Notes: generated by a model not told the origin, from the sequence alone. A stretch of DNA of 58,744 nt from UBA2965 sp036526135 (GCA_036526135.1 DATCZA010000079.1:1-58744); one strand, 5' to 3'; shown: positions 26,612 to 35,587, counted from the stretch's first letter. Numbers and translations are program-made.

Positions 26612-28503
26612 GGGATGCTGGTCTCGTTGACCTGGAGCATGGGAACGGGCGTGCCCAGAAGGCGCCCGTAGACCTGAGCGAAGGCCAGGACGTTCTTGAC
26701 GTAGTTGCGGGTTTCACCAAAGGGGATGGTCTCGATCCAGACGTCCATGGGAACACCGCCGGCGTCTCTGATCCAGCGGTCGACGCGACTCGCGCCGGCA
26801 TTGTAGGCGGCCGCGGCGAGTGGTCGCCGGTTGCCGTATCGGAGCATCAACTCGGCCAGATGATGGCTCGCGATCTCCACGTTCACCGCAGGGTTGAGCA
26901 GGTCGTCGTCCGACGGGGCGGTCAGCCCGGTTCGCCGCGCCACCCTCTTTGCCGTGCTGGGCAGCAGCTGCATGAGCCCCAACGCGTCGGCGTGAGATCG
27001 GGCCCGCGGATCGAAGGCGCTTTCCTGGCGAGCGATTGCGATCAGAAAGGATTCGGGAATGGCGGTGACGTGGCTTGCGCGCTTGAAAAACTCGGGATAG
27101 GCCAGCGGGAAGCGCAGATCCAGATGGTCCGACAGGCTTGCCGCGTTGGCCATGCGGATGGCCTGTGAGGTCCAGCCGGATTGCTGAATGAGAAAGGCTG
27201 CCTGCACCTGGCGTGCCTGATCCAGATCGGGCAGCACGCGGTTCCACTCGCGCCGGGCGTTGAGGAGATCGCCGACGGCATACAGCTCCAGGGCTCTTTG
27301 CACCGCTGGCATGCGATTCAGCTGCAGGGTATGGATGGGGTTCAGTGCCAGCGCCGAGTGGTTCAGCTTCGTCTCGATACCGAGGTGCTCCGCGGCGAGA
27401 AATCCGTAGTAATCGCGTCTTTCTGCCAAGGCCTGCAGGGTCAGCCTGGCGCGCTCCGAATCAAGGTGAGTGGACCCGACGGCCCGTGCGGACCAGTATT
27501 GCCAGCGGGTGCTTCCCAGGGTTTCCGACGGCAGACGTTCGATCCAGTAGTAGGCCTCGGACCAGTTCTGCTGGGCCACCGCCGCCTTGGCCATTTCCAT
27601 CACGAATTCTGACGATGGCTTCTCTGGCCGTTGCGATGGAAAAGAGCCTTCGCCGGCAAGCGCTATCGCAATCGATTGGTCCAGCTCCCGGACGGTCTCC
27701 GGGGAAAAGTCGTGGGACCGTTGGTAGCTCTGCCACGCTGCGCTGGCCTTCTCCGCGTCTCGGGCGGCCAGGCGCCGCAATCCGTGGGCTATCACGGCTC
27801 TGGAAAGCTCGTTGTCCGTCTCGAAGCGGTCAGTCCGCGCGATGAGGTCTGGCGTGACGTGCACGTTGTAGAACGATTGAGCCCACGGCTTTCGTGAACC
27901 GGAGAAGAAGCGCTGAAGATACCGGGCGAGCTGACGTTTGTTGGCCTGTAGCGCCAGATCCAGGCGCTGCCAGACCATGCCCTCCGTCAAGTTGTCGTTG
28001 TCGATCCACACCTTGAACAACGGATCGCACGCTTCCGGCTGGGACCTGCCTACGATCCACAGGTCCGCAACGCCTGCGAAAGCAGCCTCCTTCTGGCCGG
28101 TGCCGTAGAGAGCCCGGCTGTGATAGCAACGCAGCTCCGGATCGCCGCTTTCCTCCCAGTGGTCGAGAAACGCCTTCCACTCTCGCCCCTGGCCGAGTCG
28201 CTCCAGCCAGCGCTGGTAGAGAAGCGGGGTGACCGGAAGGTCGGCGTGCCGCTCGCGAAATGCCAGCACCTCGCTCGCCGAAGCGCTGGACAGGCGAGCG
28301 CGGAGCTCGTGGTACTCCAGATACGGGTGTAGCGAGTAACCCTTCAGGTCCGACTCGATGCGGCGAAACGCCTGCGTATTGCCGACCCGCAGGTGCGAAA
28401 GAGCGGCCCGATACGCGGTGCGCTGCTGGTATGGGGTGCGGTACTCGTCATCGTTGGCGAACGACGGCGCCACCGGCGCCACGAACAACAGCGAGAAGAA
28501 CAT
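26608..28503 (-). CDS. slt: Soluble lytic murein transglycosylase
   Basis: Cleaves the MurNAc-GlcNAc bond of peptidoglycan in the periplasm, forming 1,6-anhydro-MurNAc ends. The protein of about 631 residues has a signal peptide (MFFSLLFVAPVAPSFA), a long alpha-superhelical U/L-domain region, and the C-terminal SLT domain with the catalytic Glu in IARQESAFDPRARS, then ALGLMQLLPSTAKRVA and AAAYNAGASRVDRW. The frame is open to 28914, but that upstream part lies on the usp coding region and the ATG at 28503 sits directly before the signal peptide. Length matches Slt70-type enzymes. Confidence 0.92.
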   Translation of the reverse strand: MFFSLLFVAPVAPSFANDDEYRTPYQQRTAYRAALSHLRVGNTQAFRRIESDLKGYSLHPYLEYHELRARLSSASASEVLAFRERHADLPVTPLLYQRWLERLGQGREWKAFLDHWEESGDPELRCYHSRALYGTGQKEAAFAGVADLWIVGRSQPEACDPLFKVWIDNDNLTEGMVWQRLDLALQANKRQLARYLQRFFSGSRKPWAQSFYNVHVTPDLIARTDRFETDNELSRAVIAHGLRRLAARDAEKASAAWQSYQRSHDFSPETVRELDQSIAIALAGEGSFPSQRPEKPSSEFVMEMAKAAVAQQNWSEAYYWIERLPSETLGSTRWQYWSARAVGSTHLDSERARLTLQALAERRDYYGFLAAEHLGIETKLNHSALALNPIHTLQLNRMPAVQRALELYAVGDLLNARREWNRVLPDLDQARQVQAAFLIQQSGWTSQAIRMANAASLSDHLDLRFPLAYPEFFKRASHVTAIPESFLIAIARQESAFDPRARSHADALGLMQLLPSTAKRVARRTGLTAPSDDDLLNPAVNVEIASHHLAELMLRYGNRRPLAAAAYNAGASRVDRWIRDAGGVPMDVWIETIPFGETRNYVKNVLAFAQVYGRLLGTPVPMLQVNETSIP

Positions 28504-28585
28504 CAGGTGCCAGCGCCGACAGTGGCCGGGCAGAGCGGTGCTGGGTGACGGGAGGGTCAGCCGGCCCCTTAGACTGGCAATCAGA

Positions 28586-29050
28586 TCAGCTATCGGAATC
28601 CGGCGACTTCTCCGCGATGCTGCCCACGCGAACGGCCAGAACGTCGCAGGTGGCGCCGTGCAGCACGCCGTTGGCGGTGGAGCCGAGCAGCAGGGCAAGG
28701 CCGTGCCGGCCGTGGCTTCCCACCACGATGAGGTCGGCTTCGCTGGATTCGGCGACGCGATGGATCTCACTCTCGGGGCGTCCGAAGATGAGGTTCTGGC
28801 GCTCTGCCGGAACGCCCAGACGGTTGGCGAACTCGGCGAGATGGGATTTAGCCTGATCGTGGATCTGCTCCTGAACAGACGACAGGTCCATGGGAATGTC
28901 GCCACCGTAGGCAAGGCTCAATGGTTCGATGACATGCACGAGATGAAGTTCCGCGTCGAAGGCCTTCGCAATAGCGATAGCCCGCTCCGCGACGTGATTG
29001 GACTCCTCGGTGAGATCCACTGCCAACATGATTCGACGGTAGTCAGCCAT
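28586..29050 (-). CDS. Universal stress protein (UspA family)
   Basis: A 154-residue single Usp domain. It opens YRRIMLAVDLTEESNHVAERA, has the helix LHLVHVIEPL, and ends in the nucleotide-binding signature IVVGSHGRHGLALLLGSTANG (G-x2-G-x9-G-S/T), so it probably binds ATP. Such proteins are induced by starvation and stress. The start at 29050 follows GGGAGGCAAC, a strong ribosome-binding site. It is divergent from the membrane-anchored protein gene at 29124 and lies 82 bases upstream of slt. Confidence 0.93.
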   Translation of the reverse strand: MADYRRIMLAVDLTEESNHVAERAIAIAKAFDAELHLVHVIEPLSLAYGGDIPMDLSSVQEQIHDQAKSHLAEFANRLGVPAERQNLIFGRPESEIHRVAESSEADLIVVGSHGRHGLALLLGSTANGVLHGATCDVLAVRVGSIAEKSPDSDS

Positions 29051-29123
29051 GTTGCCTCCCGGCACGAATTGCGGCGACGATACACACAATCCAAAGGCCC
29101 CTCAACCTCTCGGGGAGCGTCCC

Positions 29124-29696
29124 ATGACGTGGTTAATCATCGGTTTGATCCTGCTAGCCGCCTTCGGTCCGGTGCTCTGGCTGGTGCCCAGCAGAAAAGA
29201 CCGCCACCTCAGCGCGTTGCGAGAGCAGGCCCGACTCGAGGGGCTCGTGGTGGAATTGAGGCGATTGCCCAAGCTGCAGCCGTCCGCCCATGAGCGGGTC
29301 ACGGCCGGGGGACGCGTCAAGAAACCGGTGCAGGAGTGCGCGGCGTACATGCAGATGCTGCGGCGAAGACTCGTGATGCTGCCCGGCTGGCGCGTCCATC
29401 GTGGCACCGGGGATTTGGAAGCCCGCGGCGGCTGGTATTTCGACTTCGAGCTCCGGGCACGGGGGGATGCATTCGACGCGACGATGTCCGCTCTGGACCC
29501 TCTTTTCGGGGGGCTCCCCGCTGACGTCGTCGCGGTGGAGTTGACCGACCGAACGCTGCTCGCCTACTGGTTGGAACGAGGCGCTGCCACCCGGGAAACC
29601 GTGTCCGAGATGGCCTTGCAGATGCGAGCAGCGGAGCAAGCGCTGCTCGATCTTGATGCCCGTTTTCAGAGCCTGGCGGAGAACGACGATTCTTGA
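29124..29696 (+). CDS. Conserved membrane-anchored protein, unknown function
   Basis: A 190-residue protein with an N-terminal membrane helix (WLIIGLILLAAFGPVLWLV) followed by a basic juxtamembrane region and a soluble domain of unknown fold containing LPGWRVHRG and GWYFDFELRARGD, and a helical C-terminus. A similar gene sits upstream of topA in Pseudomonas (PA3012, sometimes mislabelled as YajC-like). The ATG at 29124 follows GGGGAGCG. The topA promoter overlaps its stop codon. Confidence 0.75.
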   Translation: MTWLIIGLILLAAFGPVLWLVPSRKDRHLSALREQARLEGLVVELRRLPKLQPSAHERVTAGGRVKKPVQECAAYMQMLRRRLVMLPGWRVHRGTGDLEARGGWYFDFELRARGDAFDATMSALDPLFGGLPADVVAVELTDRTLLAYWLERGAATRETVSEMALQMRAAEQALLDLDARFQSLAENDDS

Positions 29697-29722
29697 CAGC
29701 CGTTTTGGCCAGGCCGTATAAC
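29693..29722 (+). promoter_or_regulatory. Predicted sigma-70 promoter of topA
   Basis: TTGACA (29693-29698), a perfect -35 hexamer, is separated by 18 bases from TATAAC (29717-29722), a 5/6 match to the -10 consensus. It overlaps the stop codon of the preceding gene and would start transcription about 30 bases before the topA ATG. Confidence 0.7.
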
Positions 29723-29723
29723 G

Positions 29724-29747
29724 GCGCCCGAACCCATCCTCGGGCGC
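29724..29747 (+). other. Perfect hairpin in the topA leader
   Basis: GCGCCCGA (29724-29731) pairs with TCGGGCGC (29740-29747) around an eight-base loop. It lies across the expected transcription start of topA and 13 bases before its ATG. There is no T run, so it is not a typical terminator for the upstream gene. It may be supercoil-sensitive or affect topA translation; that is inference. Confidence 0.45.
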
Positions 29748-29760
29748 TGTTCAGGCACAT

Positions 29761-32439
29761 ATGCCCCCTTCTTTAGTCATCGTTGAATCACCGGCCAAGG
29801 CCAAGACGATCAATCGTTACCTTGGCAGCGACTACATCGTGCGCTCCAGCGTGGGTCACATTCGGGATCTGCCGGTGGGCGGCAAGAGCGTCGATCCCAA
29901 GGCGCGAGCCAGGGAGGCTGCCAAGACGCGCAAGCTGTCTCCGGAGAAAAAAGCGGAGTACAAACAGGAGCGGGCCCGCCAGCAACTGGTCAGACGCATG
30001 GGCGTAGACCCGGACAAGGGCTGGGCGGCCGAATACGAGATCCTGCCCGGAAAGGAAAAGGTCGTTGACGAGCTCACCAAGCTCGCCAAGAACGCCGAGG
30101 CCATCTACCTCGCCACCGACCTGGATCGCGAAGGGGAGGCCATCGCCTGGCATCTCAGAGAGACCATCGGCGGCGATCCGGCTCGTTATCGGCGGGTGAC
30201 GTTCAACGAAATAACCCGGCGGGCCATTCAGGAGGCCTTCTCCGAGCCGTCAGAGCTCGACATGAACCAGGTGCACGCTCAGCAGGCCAGGCGATTCCTG
30301 GACCGTGTCGTCGGCTTCGAGCTCTCGCCGCTGCTGTGGGGGAAGATTGCCCGGGGCCTGTCAGCCGGTCGGGTGCAGTCGGTGGCCGTGCGGCTGGTCG
30401 TGGAGCGGGAGCGGGAAATCCGGGCCTTCATCCCCGAGGAGTACTGGGAGGCTTTCGCCGATCTCAAGCGCGGGGCTGACGGCGATGTGCTCAGATTCCA
30501 GCTGATAGGCGATGGCGGCAGCAACTTCCGGCCGGACAACGGCGAGGATGCCCACGAGGCGCTGGGGCGTCTCAAAGACCGGGAGCTGGTGGTCAGGAGC
30601 CGTGAGGACAAGCCTACCCGCACCAAGCCCGGCGCGCCCTTCATCACGTCCACCCTTCAGCAGGCGGCCAGCACGCGCCTCGGGTTCAGCGTGAAAAAGA
30701 CCATGACGCTGGCCCAGAGGCTCTATGAGGCAGGCTTCATTACCTACATGCGCACGGACGCCACCAATCTGAGCGCCGATGCCGTGGCCGCCTGTCGCGA
30801 CTACATCGGCGAGCAGCATGGCGCCGAATATCTGCCCGACCAGCCGCGCACATATGCAAGCAAGGAGGCCGCGCAGGAGGCTCACGAAGCCATCCGGCCG
30901 TCCAACGTGCGAACGCTGGCTGCCAATCTCAGTGGAGTCGATGACGACGCCGTGCGCCTGTACGACCTGATCTGGAGGCAGTTCGTCGCGTGCCAGATGC
31001 CGGAGGCCCGCTATCTCAGCACCACGGTTGTCGTAGAGGCCGGCGAGCTGGAGCTGCGGGTTCGTGGCCGGATCATGCAGTTCGACGGCTACACCAGGGT
31101 GCAACCGCCGTCTTCGCGCAGGGAGGAGGACGTCAATCTGCCCGACTACGCGATCGGGGAGAAGCTCGCTCTGGTTCATGCGGAGGCCGTGCAGCACTTC
31201 ACCAAGCCGCCGCCGCGATACGGCGAAGCCAGCCTGGTACGAGAGCTCGAAAAGCGTGGGATCGGGCGGCCTTCCACCTACGCGGCCATCATCTCCACCA
31301 TTCAGGATCGCGGGTACGTGACGCTGCGGAACCGCAGGTTCCATGCCGAGAAGATCGGCGAGCTCGTGACCGACCGGTTGCTGGAGAAGTTCGAAAACCT
31401 GATGGACTACGGTTTCACCGCGCAGATGGAAGGGGAGCTCGACCGCATTGCCGAGGGTGAGATTGGCTGGCAGGCCGTGCTGGACGAGTTCTACGGGGAT
31501 TTCAGCGACAAGCTCGTGCGGGCTCAGAGCGCGGACGACGGCATGCGTCGGAACGAGCCGTCAGACACCGACATCAAGTGCGCGCGCTGCGGGCGCGTGA
31601 TGCAGGTTCGAACCGCCAGCACGGGCGTGTTTCTGGGCTGCTCGGGGTACAACCTGCCGCCGAAGGAGCGCTGTACCAACACCATGAACCTGATTCCCGG
31701 CGAAGAGGCCGTGGACGTCGAGCAGGATGCCGAGGCCGAATCCAAGCTGCTCCGGCAGAAGCTCCATTGCCCCAGGTGCGGGACCGCCATGACCGCCTAC
31801 CTGATAGACGAGGCCCGCAAGCTGCACGTGTGCGGCAACAATCCGGATTGTGCCGGCTTCGTGGTGGAGGCCGGCCAGTTCCGCATAAAGGGCTACGAGG
31901 GCCCGGTGATCGAGTGCGACAAGTGCGGCGCGGACATGCAGCTCAAGTCGGGCCGTTTCGGCAAGTACTTCGGGTGCAGCAGCGACGAGTGCAGCAACAC
32001 CCGCAAGCTGCTGCGCAACGGCGAGCCGGCGCCGCCCAAGGCGGATCCGGTGCCCATGCCCGAGCTGCGCTGCGAGAAGGTGGACGACCACTACCTGCTC
32101 AGAGACGGAGCGTCGGGCATTTTTCTTGCCGCCAGTCAGTTTCCCAAAAACCGGGAAACGCGCGCGCCGCTGGTACGGGAAATCAAGCCCCACGGGAACG
32201 AGCTCGATCCGAAGTTCAATTATCTGCTCGACGCGCCGGAAGAGGATCCGGAAGGGCGCCCGACCGTCATCCGCTACAGCCGCAAGAGCCGCGAGCAGTA
32301 CGTTCAGTCCGAGTTGGATGGCAAAGCGACAGGCTGGAAAGCCTTCTATCGCGATGGTCGGTGGGTTGAGGAAAACCAGCCGTCGACCCGGTCGCGCAAG
32401 TCGGCCGCGCGCAAGTCGAGCAAAGCCCGCGCAGGTTAG
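29761..32439 (+). CDS. topA: DNA topoisomerase I (type IA)
   Basis: Relaxes negative supercoils by transient single-strand cleavage. The 892-residue protein has the Toprim domain (VIVESPAKAKTINRYLG, and YLATDLDREGEAIAWHL with the D-x-D-x-E metal motif), the catalytic Tyr in FITYMRTDATNLS near residue 329, and SLVRELEKRGIGRPSTYA. The C-terminus has several zinc-ribbon modules (CARCGRVM, CPRCGTAM, CDKCGADM, each followed by a second Cys pair) and a basic RSRKSAARKSSKARAG tail. The TopA/lexA neighbourhood is conserved in Pseudomonas-like genomes. The ATG at 29761 is the first, with a hairpin and promoter just upstream. Confidence 0.97.
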   Translation: MPPSLVIVESPAKAKTINRYLGSDYIVRSSVGHIRDLPVGGKSVDPKARAREAAKTRKLSPEKKAEYKQERARQQLVRRMGVDPDKGWAAEYEILPGKEKVVDELTKLAKNAEAIYLATDLDREGEAIAWHLRETIGGDPARYRRVTFNEITRRAIQEAFSEPSELDMNQVHAQQARRFLDRVVGFELSPLLWGKIARGLSAGRVQSVAVRLVVEREREIRAFIPEEYWEAFADLKRGADGDVLRFQLIGDGGSNFRPDNGEDAHEALGRLKDRELVVRSREDKPTRTKPGAPFITSTLQQAASTRLGFSVKKTMTLAQRLYEAGFITYMRTDATNLSADAVAACRDYIGEQHGAEYLPDQPRTYASKEAAQEAHEAIRPSNVRTLAANLSGVDDDAVRLYDLIWRQFVACQMPEARYLSTTVVVEAGELELRVRGRIMQFDGYTRVQPPSSRREEDVNLPDYAIGEKLALVHAEAVQHFTKPPPRYGEASLVRELEKRGIGRPSTYAAIISTIQDRGYVTLRNRRFHAEKIGELVTDRLLEKFENLMDYGFTAQMEGELDRIAEGEIGWQAVLDEFYGDFSDKLVRAQSADDGMRRNEPSDTDIKCARCGRVMQVRTASTGVFLGCSGYNLPPKERCTNTMNLIPGEEAVDVEQDAEAESKLLRQKLHCPRCGTAMTAYLIDEARKLHVCGNNPDCAGFVVEAGQFRIKGYEGPVIECDKCGADMQLKSGRFGKYFGCSSDECSNTRKLLRNGEPAPPKADPVPMPELRCEKVDDHYLLRDGASGIFLAASQFPKNRETRAPLVREIKPHGNELDPKFNYLLDAPEEDPEGRPTVIRYSRKSREQYVQSELDGKATGWKAFYRDGRWVEENQPSTRSRKSAARKSSKARAG

Positions 32440-32498
32440 CTGCGTTGAGCATCGGGCAGAGTTCGAGCAAATTCAGACGCACAGGGAGCTAATCTGGA

Positions 32499-32723
32499 AT
32501 GGTGTTTGAGATCACGCAGCTCGTCGATGGAGACGTGGTCCTCAGAGAGGCGGACGACGAGGGAGAACCCCTCGTGCGAATCCGGTTCTCTGCCGAGGTC
32601 AAAGACATGCTGGGGGATGATGCGGTGGTGGTTGCGGAGGCGATGATCGATGCGGCTGCCGCTTTCCTGGAGGCGGATCCCGAAGATCAGGACCTCACCG
32701 CGCCGGCTCCCGTTCTGCACTGA
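32499..32723 (+). CDS. Small acidic conserved protein, unknown function
   Basis: A 74-residue strongly acidic protein (many Asp/Glu, MVFEITQLVDGDVVLREADD at the start) with an alpha/beta look and a helical segment VVAEAMIDAAAAFLEAD. No named domain is recognised. A small gene in this place, between topA and lexA, occurs in related gammaproteobacteria. The ATG follows AGGGAGCT by nine bases. It is 59 bases after topA on the same strand, so may be co-transcribed, and ends seven bases from the convergent lexA stop. Confidence 0.7.
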   Translation: MVFEITQLVDGDVVLREADDEGEPLVRIRFSAEVKDMLGDDAVVVAEAMIDAAAAFLEADPEDQDLTAPAPVLH

Positions 32724-32730
32724 CGCCGAG

Positions 32731-33330
32731 TCAGCTTCTGCGGATCACCCCCACGCTGAGCCCTTCGATGGCGAAAGGCTGAGCCTGCAGATCAACCTCG
32801 ATGGGCGCGTAGTTCGAATTCTCCGGCAGCAGCGTCACCCTGCTGCGGTTCCGGCCCCGCTGGAAGCGCTTCACCGTGACCTCGTCCTCCACTCGGGCGA
32901 CGACGATCTGGCCGTTCTGGGCTTCCGGCGTCTTGTGCACCGCCAGCAGATCCCCGTCGAGAATGCCCGCATCGATCATGCTGTCGCCGCGCACGCGCAG
33001 CAGATAGTCGGCGCGGGGGTGGAAGAACCCGGACGGAATGTCCACATGGTCCTCGATGTTCTCCTCGGCAAGAATCGGGTTGCCCGCCGCAACCCTGCCT
33101 ATCACGGGAAGCCCCGTCTCCTCCGGCAGCCGGATCCCGCGTGAGGTGCCGGGAATCATCTCGATGGCGCCCTTGCGCGAGAGTGCCTTGAGATGCTCTT
33201 CGGCGGCGTTGGGGGATTTGAAGCCCAGTTCCTGGGCGATATCCGCGCGGGTCGGCGGGTAGCCGGTGTCCGAGATGTGCTGTTTGATGAGGTCGAGAAC
33301 CTGAGCCTGTCTTGGGGTGAGGTTGGTCAT
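32731..33330 (-). CDS. lexA: LexA repressor
   Basis: SOS regulator: binds SOS boxes and is inactivated by RecA-stimulated self-cleavage. The 199-residue protein has the winged-helix domain (LTPRQAQVLDLI, GYPPTRADIAQELGF, SPNAAEEHLKAL), the Ala82-Gly83 cleavage site in GRVAAGNPI, the catalytic Ser117 in VRGDSMID and Lys154 in VTVKRF. All functional residues are present. Its upstream region carries two SOS boxes, so it is autoregulated. sulA, which follows lexA in Pseudomonas, is absent here. Confidence 0.97.
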   Translation of the reverse strand: MTNLTPRQAQVLDLIKQHISDTGYPPTRADIAQELGFKSPNAAEEHLKALSRKGAIEMIPGTSRGIRLPEETGLPVIGRVAAGNPILAEENIEDHVDIPSGFFHPRADYLLRVRGDSMIDAGILDGDLLAVHKTPEAQNGQIVVARVEDEVTVKRFQRGRNRSRVTLLPENSNYAPIEVDLQAQPFAIEGLSVGVIRRS

Positions 33331-33346
33331 TTGCGGTCAATCGAGC

Positions 33347-33362
33347 CTGGTTGAATATACAG
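33347..33362. promoter_or_regulatory. SOS (LexA) box 1, lexA-proximal
   Basis: CTGGTTGAATATACAG fits the CTG-N10-CAG LexA operator. It lies 17 bases upstream of the lexA start codon and overlaps the -35 of the predicted rightward promoter. Confidence 0.8.
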
Positions 33363-33379
33363 TGGGCTGTGAGTATATA
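33351..33379 (+). promoter_or_regulatory. Predicted rightward promoter for the LolA-like operon, inside the SOS boxes
   Basis: TTGAAT (33351-33356) and TATATA (33374-33379), each a 4/6 match, are spaced by the ideal 17 bases. The -35 lies in SOS box 1 and the -10 in SOS box 2. It faces the LolA-like gene at 33498. On the other strand TATACT (33377-33372) is a good -10 for lexA itself. Confidence 0.5.
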
Positions 33380-33382
33380 CAG
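33367..33382. promoter_or_regulatory. SOS (LexA) box 2, lexA-distal
   Basis: CTGTGAGTATATACAG matches the CTGT-N8-ACAG gammaproteobacterial LexA operator almost perfectly. Its centre is 20 bases, about two helical turns, from box 1, as in the E. coli lexA control region. Confidence 0.9.
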
Positions 33383-33497
33383 TATCCGAGCGGTTTGCAC
33401 GGTCCCCGGGGGTTACTTAATATCCGAGCCGCCGTCCATCCCCCGGAAGCCCCGTGGGCCGCGGGGGGCCTCTTGCGAAGGAGCGGAAGAGGAGTTC

Positions 33498-34316
33498 ATG
33501 AGCCGCCCCATCATCGTCTGTCTAGTCATTCTCATTCTTCTGCCGTGGGGCTTGCGCTCCGCGGCGGCCGTGGATCTGCGCCTCGACGGTCTGACCGCCG
33601 AGCAGTCCGGCCGAGCCATATTCGAGGCTGCAGACCAGCTCGAGGACGGGTATGCCGACATGCAGGTGGATCTGGAGATGATTCTGCGCGGCCGCGGAGG
33701 ATCGGAGGTGCATCGCCAGCTGCGGATCAAGCAGCTGGAAGTGCCGGAGGACGGAGACAAGCTGCTGGTGGTTTTCGACACCCCGAAACCCATCAAGGGA
33801 ACCGCGCTCCTCAGCGTCACCCACAAACGCGCCCCGGACGACCAGTGGCTCTACCTGCCTGCCATGAAACGAGTCAAGAAGATCGCCAGCCAGAACAAGT
33901 CGGGACCGTTTCTGAGCAGCGAGTTCGCCTACGAGGACCTTACCGTTCAGGAGATCGAAAAGTTCAGCTACCGCTTCCTTGGCCAGGGGCAGGCTAACGG
34001 GATCGACTGCTTCGTGGTGGAGCGTACCCCGCGCGACGACTTCTCGGGCTACTCGCGGCAGCAGGTCTGGATCGATCAGGACGAGCTGCGCGTGCTGCGG
34101 ATCGAGTACTTCGACCGGCGGGACAGCCTGCTCAAGACCCTGACCATCGATCAGTATGCCCGTTACGAGGATCAGTTCTGGAAGGCCGGCCGGATGTACA
34201 TGACCAACCATCAGACGGACCGGAGCACCGAGCTCTTCTGGCGCAACTACCGGTTCCGAACGGGGCTCATGGACGAGCGCGATTTTTCTACCAACAGCCT
34301 GCTGCGGGTGCGATGA
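33498..34316 (+). CDS. LolA-like outer-membrane lipoprotein-sorting family protein
   Basis: A 272-residue exported protein: signal peptide (IIVCLVILILLPWGLRSAAA), then a LolA/LolB-like half-barrel with DMQVDLEMILRGRGG, KLLVVFDTPKPIKGTALL, WLYLPAMKRVKKIA and FLSSEFAYEDLT. This is the COG2834-type protein usually found beside RND/MMPL exporters, where it may carry lipids between membranes. No exporter is present here. The ATG at 33498 follows AGAGGAG. Its stop overlaps the start of the barrel protein (ATGA), so the two act together. Promoter overlap with SOS boxes hints at LexA influence. Confidence 0.82.
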   Translation: MSRPIIVCLVILILLPWGLRSAAAVDLRLDGLTAEQSGRAIFEAADQLEDGYADMQVDLEMILRGRGGSEVHRQLRIKQLEVPEDGDKLLVVFDTPKPIKGTALLSVTHKRAPDDQWLYLPAMKRVKKIASQNKSGPFLSSEFAYEDLTVQEIEKFSYRFLGQGQANGIDCFVVERTPRDDFSGYSRQQVWIDQDELRVLRIEYFDRRDSLLKTLTIDQYARYEDQFWKAGRMYMTNHQTDRSTELFWRNYRFRTGLMDERDFSTNSLLRVR

Positions 34317-35587
34317 CTTGCCAAGGGCCCCGTCCCTGGTGCCTGGCAGCTGCGCTGCTCGCTGCCGGCGGGATCAGTTTGGCCGCGCAGCCAGCCTCTA
34401 CCGACGACATCGAGCCGTCCTCCGCTGATCACTCGCTGGACCTCGACCTGGGACTTCAGCTGCGGGCTTTCTCGAAGAGCGGCCTCGATGGCCAGTCCCG
34501 GACCCAGGGATCGGTCAGCGCTCAGCTGGAGTACTACCGTGCCTGGAACGAGGATCGATCCAGCCTGACGTTCACGCCGTTCGTCAGGGTCGATGGCGAG
34601 GACGACGAGCGCACGCACTTCGACGTGCGGGAACTGTTCTGGAGCCGCGTGGGTCCGGACTGGGACCTTCATCTGGGAGCTAAGCAGGTTTTCTGGGGCG
34701 TCACGGAATTCAAACACCTGGTCGACGTGATCAACCAGACCGACCTGGTAGAGAACATCGACGGCGAAGACAAGCTGGGACAGCCCATGGCCCACCTCTC
34801 GGTCGTGCGCGACTGGGGCATCCTGGACTTTTACCTGCTGACCGGCTTTCGCGAGCGGACTTTTCCCGGCTCCGACGGGCGTCTGCGGCCACCCTTGCCG
34901 GTGGATGACGATGCCCGCTACGAGTCCGGCGCCGGGCGCTGGCGGGTCGACGGCGCCGTTCGCTGGCAGCGTCAGCTGGGGCGGTTGACCCTCGGGATTC
35001 ATCATTTCTCGGGGACGAGCCGCGCCCCCGTGCTGATTCCCGAGACCGGCCCGGCCGGGCAGGCCGTGCTGCGCCCGTTCTATCCGGTGATCGATCAGAC
35101 CGGTCTGGATGCTCAGGCCATCGTCGGAGATTGGGCCTGGAAGCTCGAGGCGGTTTCCAGCAGCGGTTACGAAGGTCGCTACTCGGCGTTCAACGCCGGC
35201 TTCGAGCGCTCTCTGGTCGGCGTTCTCGGGGGACGCGGCGACCTGGGTCTGGTGGTCGAGTACATGTTCGACGATCGCGACGAGCGAGCTTTCGATACGC
35301 TCTTCGAGCACGACCTGGCGCTCGGCACCCGCTGGCAGATGAACGACGTGGCTGACACCCAGGCGCTGATCGGCGTGATATGGGACGTCAAGACAGACGA
35401 ATACGTGGTCAAGCTGGAAGGTAGCCGCCGCCTGGGCGACACTTGGACCCTGCTGGTGGAGGGGCGCATCTTCGGGGGCTCCGAAAGGCCGATGCCGGGC
35501 GTGCCGCCCTCCACGGATCCGAATAACCGTGCCTGGCCCCTCGAGCGGGACGACTTTCTTCAGCTCGAGCTGACCCGGTACTTCTGA
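34313..35587 (+). CDS. Predicted outer-membrane beta-barrel protein
   Basis: A 424-residue protein with a signal peptide (WCLAAALLAAGGISLAAQ) and amphipathic strands throughout (LGLQLRAFSKSG, DWDLHLGAKQVFWG, GDLGLVVEYMFDD, TWTLLVEGRIFGG). It ends in LELTRYF, the terminal aromatic Phe that the BAM complex recognises. It resembles the uncharacterised barrel proteins encoded next to LolA-like proteins and RND exporters. The ATG overlaps the preceding stop by four bases. Together with the LolA-like protein it may move lipids or hydrophobic compounds; that is inference. Confidence 0.75.
   Translation: MTCQGPRPWCLAAALLAAGGISLAAQPASTDDIEPSSADHSLDLDLGLQLRAFSKSGLDGQSRTQGSVSAQLEYYRAWNEDRSSLTFTPFVRVDGEDDERTHFDVRELFWSRVGPDWDLHLGAKQVFWGVTEFKHLVDVINQTDLVENIDGEDKLGQPMAHLSVVRDWGILDFYLLTGFRERTFPGSDGRLRPPLPVDDDARYESGAGRWRVDGAVRWQRQLGRLTLGIHHFSGTSRAPVLIPETGPAGQAVLRPFYPVIDQTGLDAQAIVGDWAWKLEAVSSSGYEGRYSAFNAGFERSLVGVLGGRGDLGLVVEYMFDDRDERAFDTLFEHDLALGTRWQMNDVADTQALIGVIWDVKTDEYVVKLEGSRRLGDTWTLLVEGRIFGGSERPMPGVPPSTDPNNRAWPLERDDFLQLELTRYF

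Noticed and set aside
28504..28914. Upstream extension of the slt frame
   Set aside because: It overlaps usp in another frame and has Ser/Arg/Pro-rich shadow composition; the signal peptide begins at the ATG at 28503.
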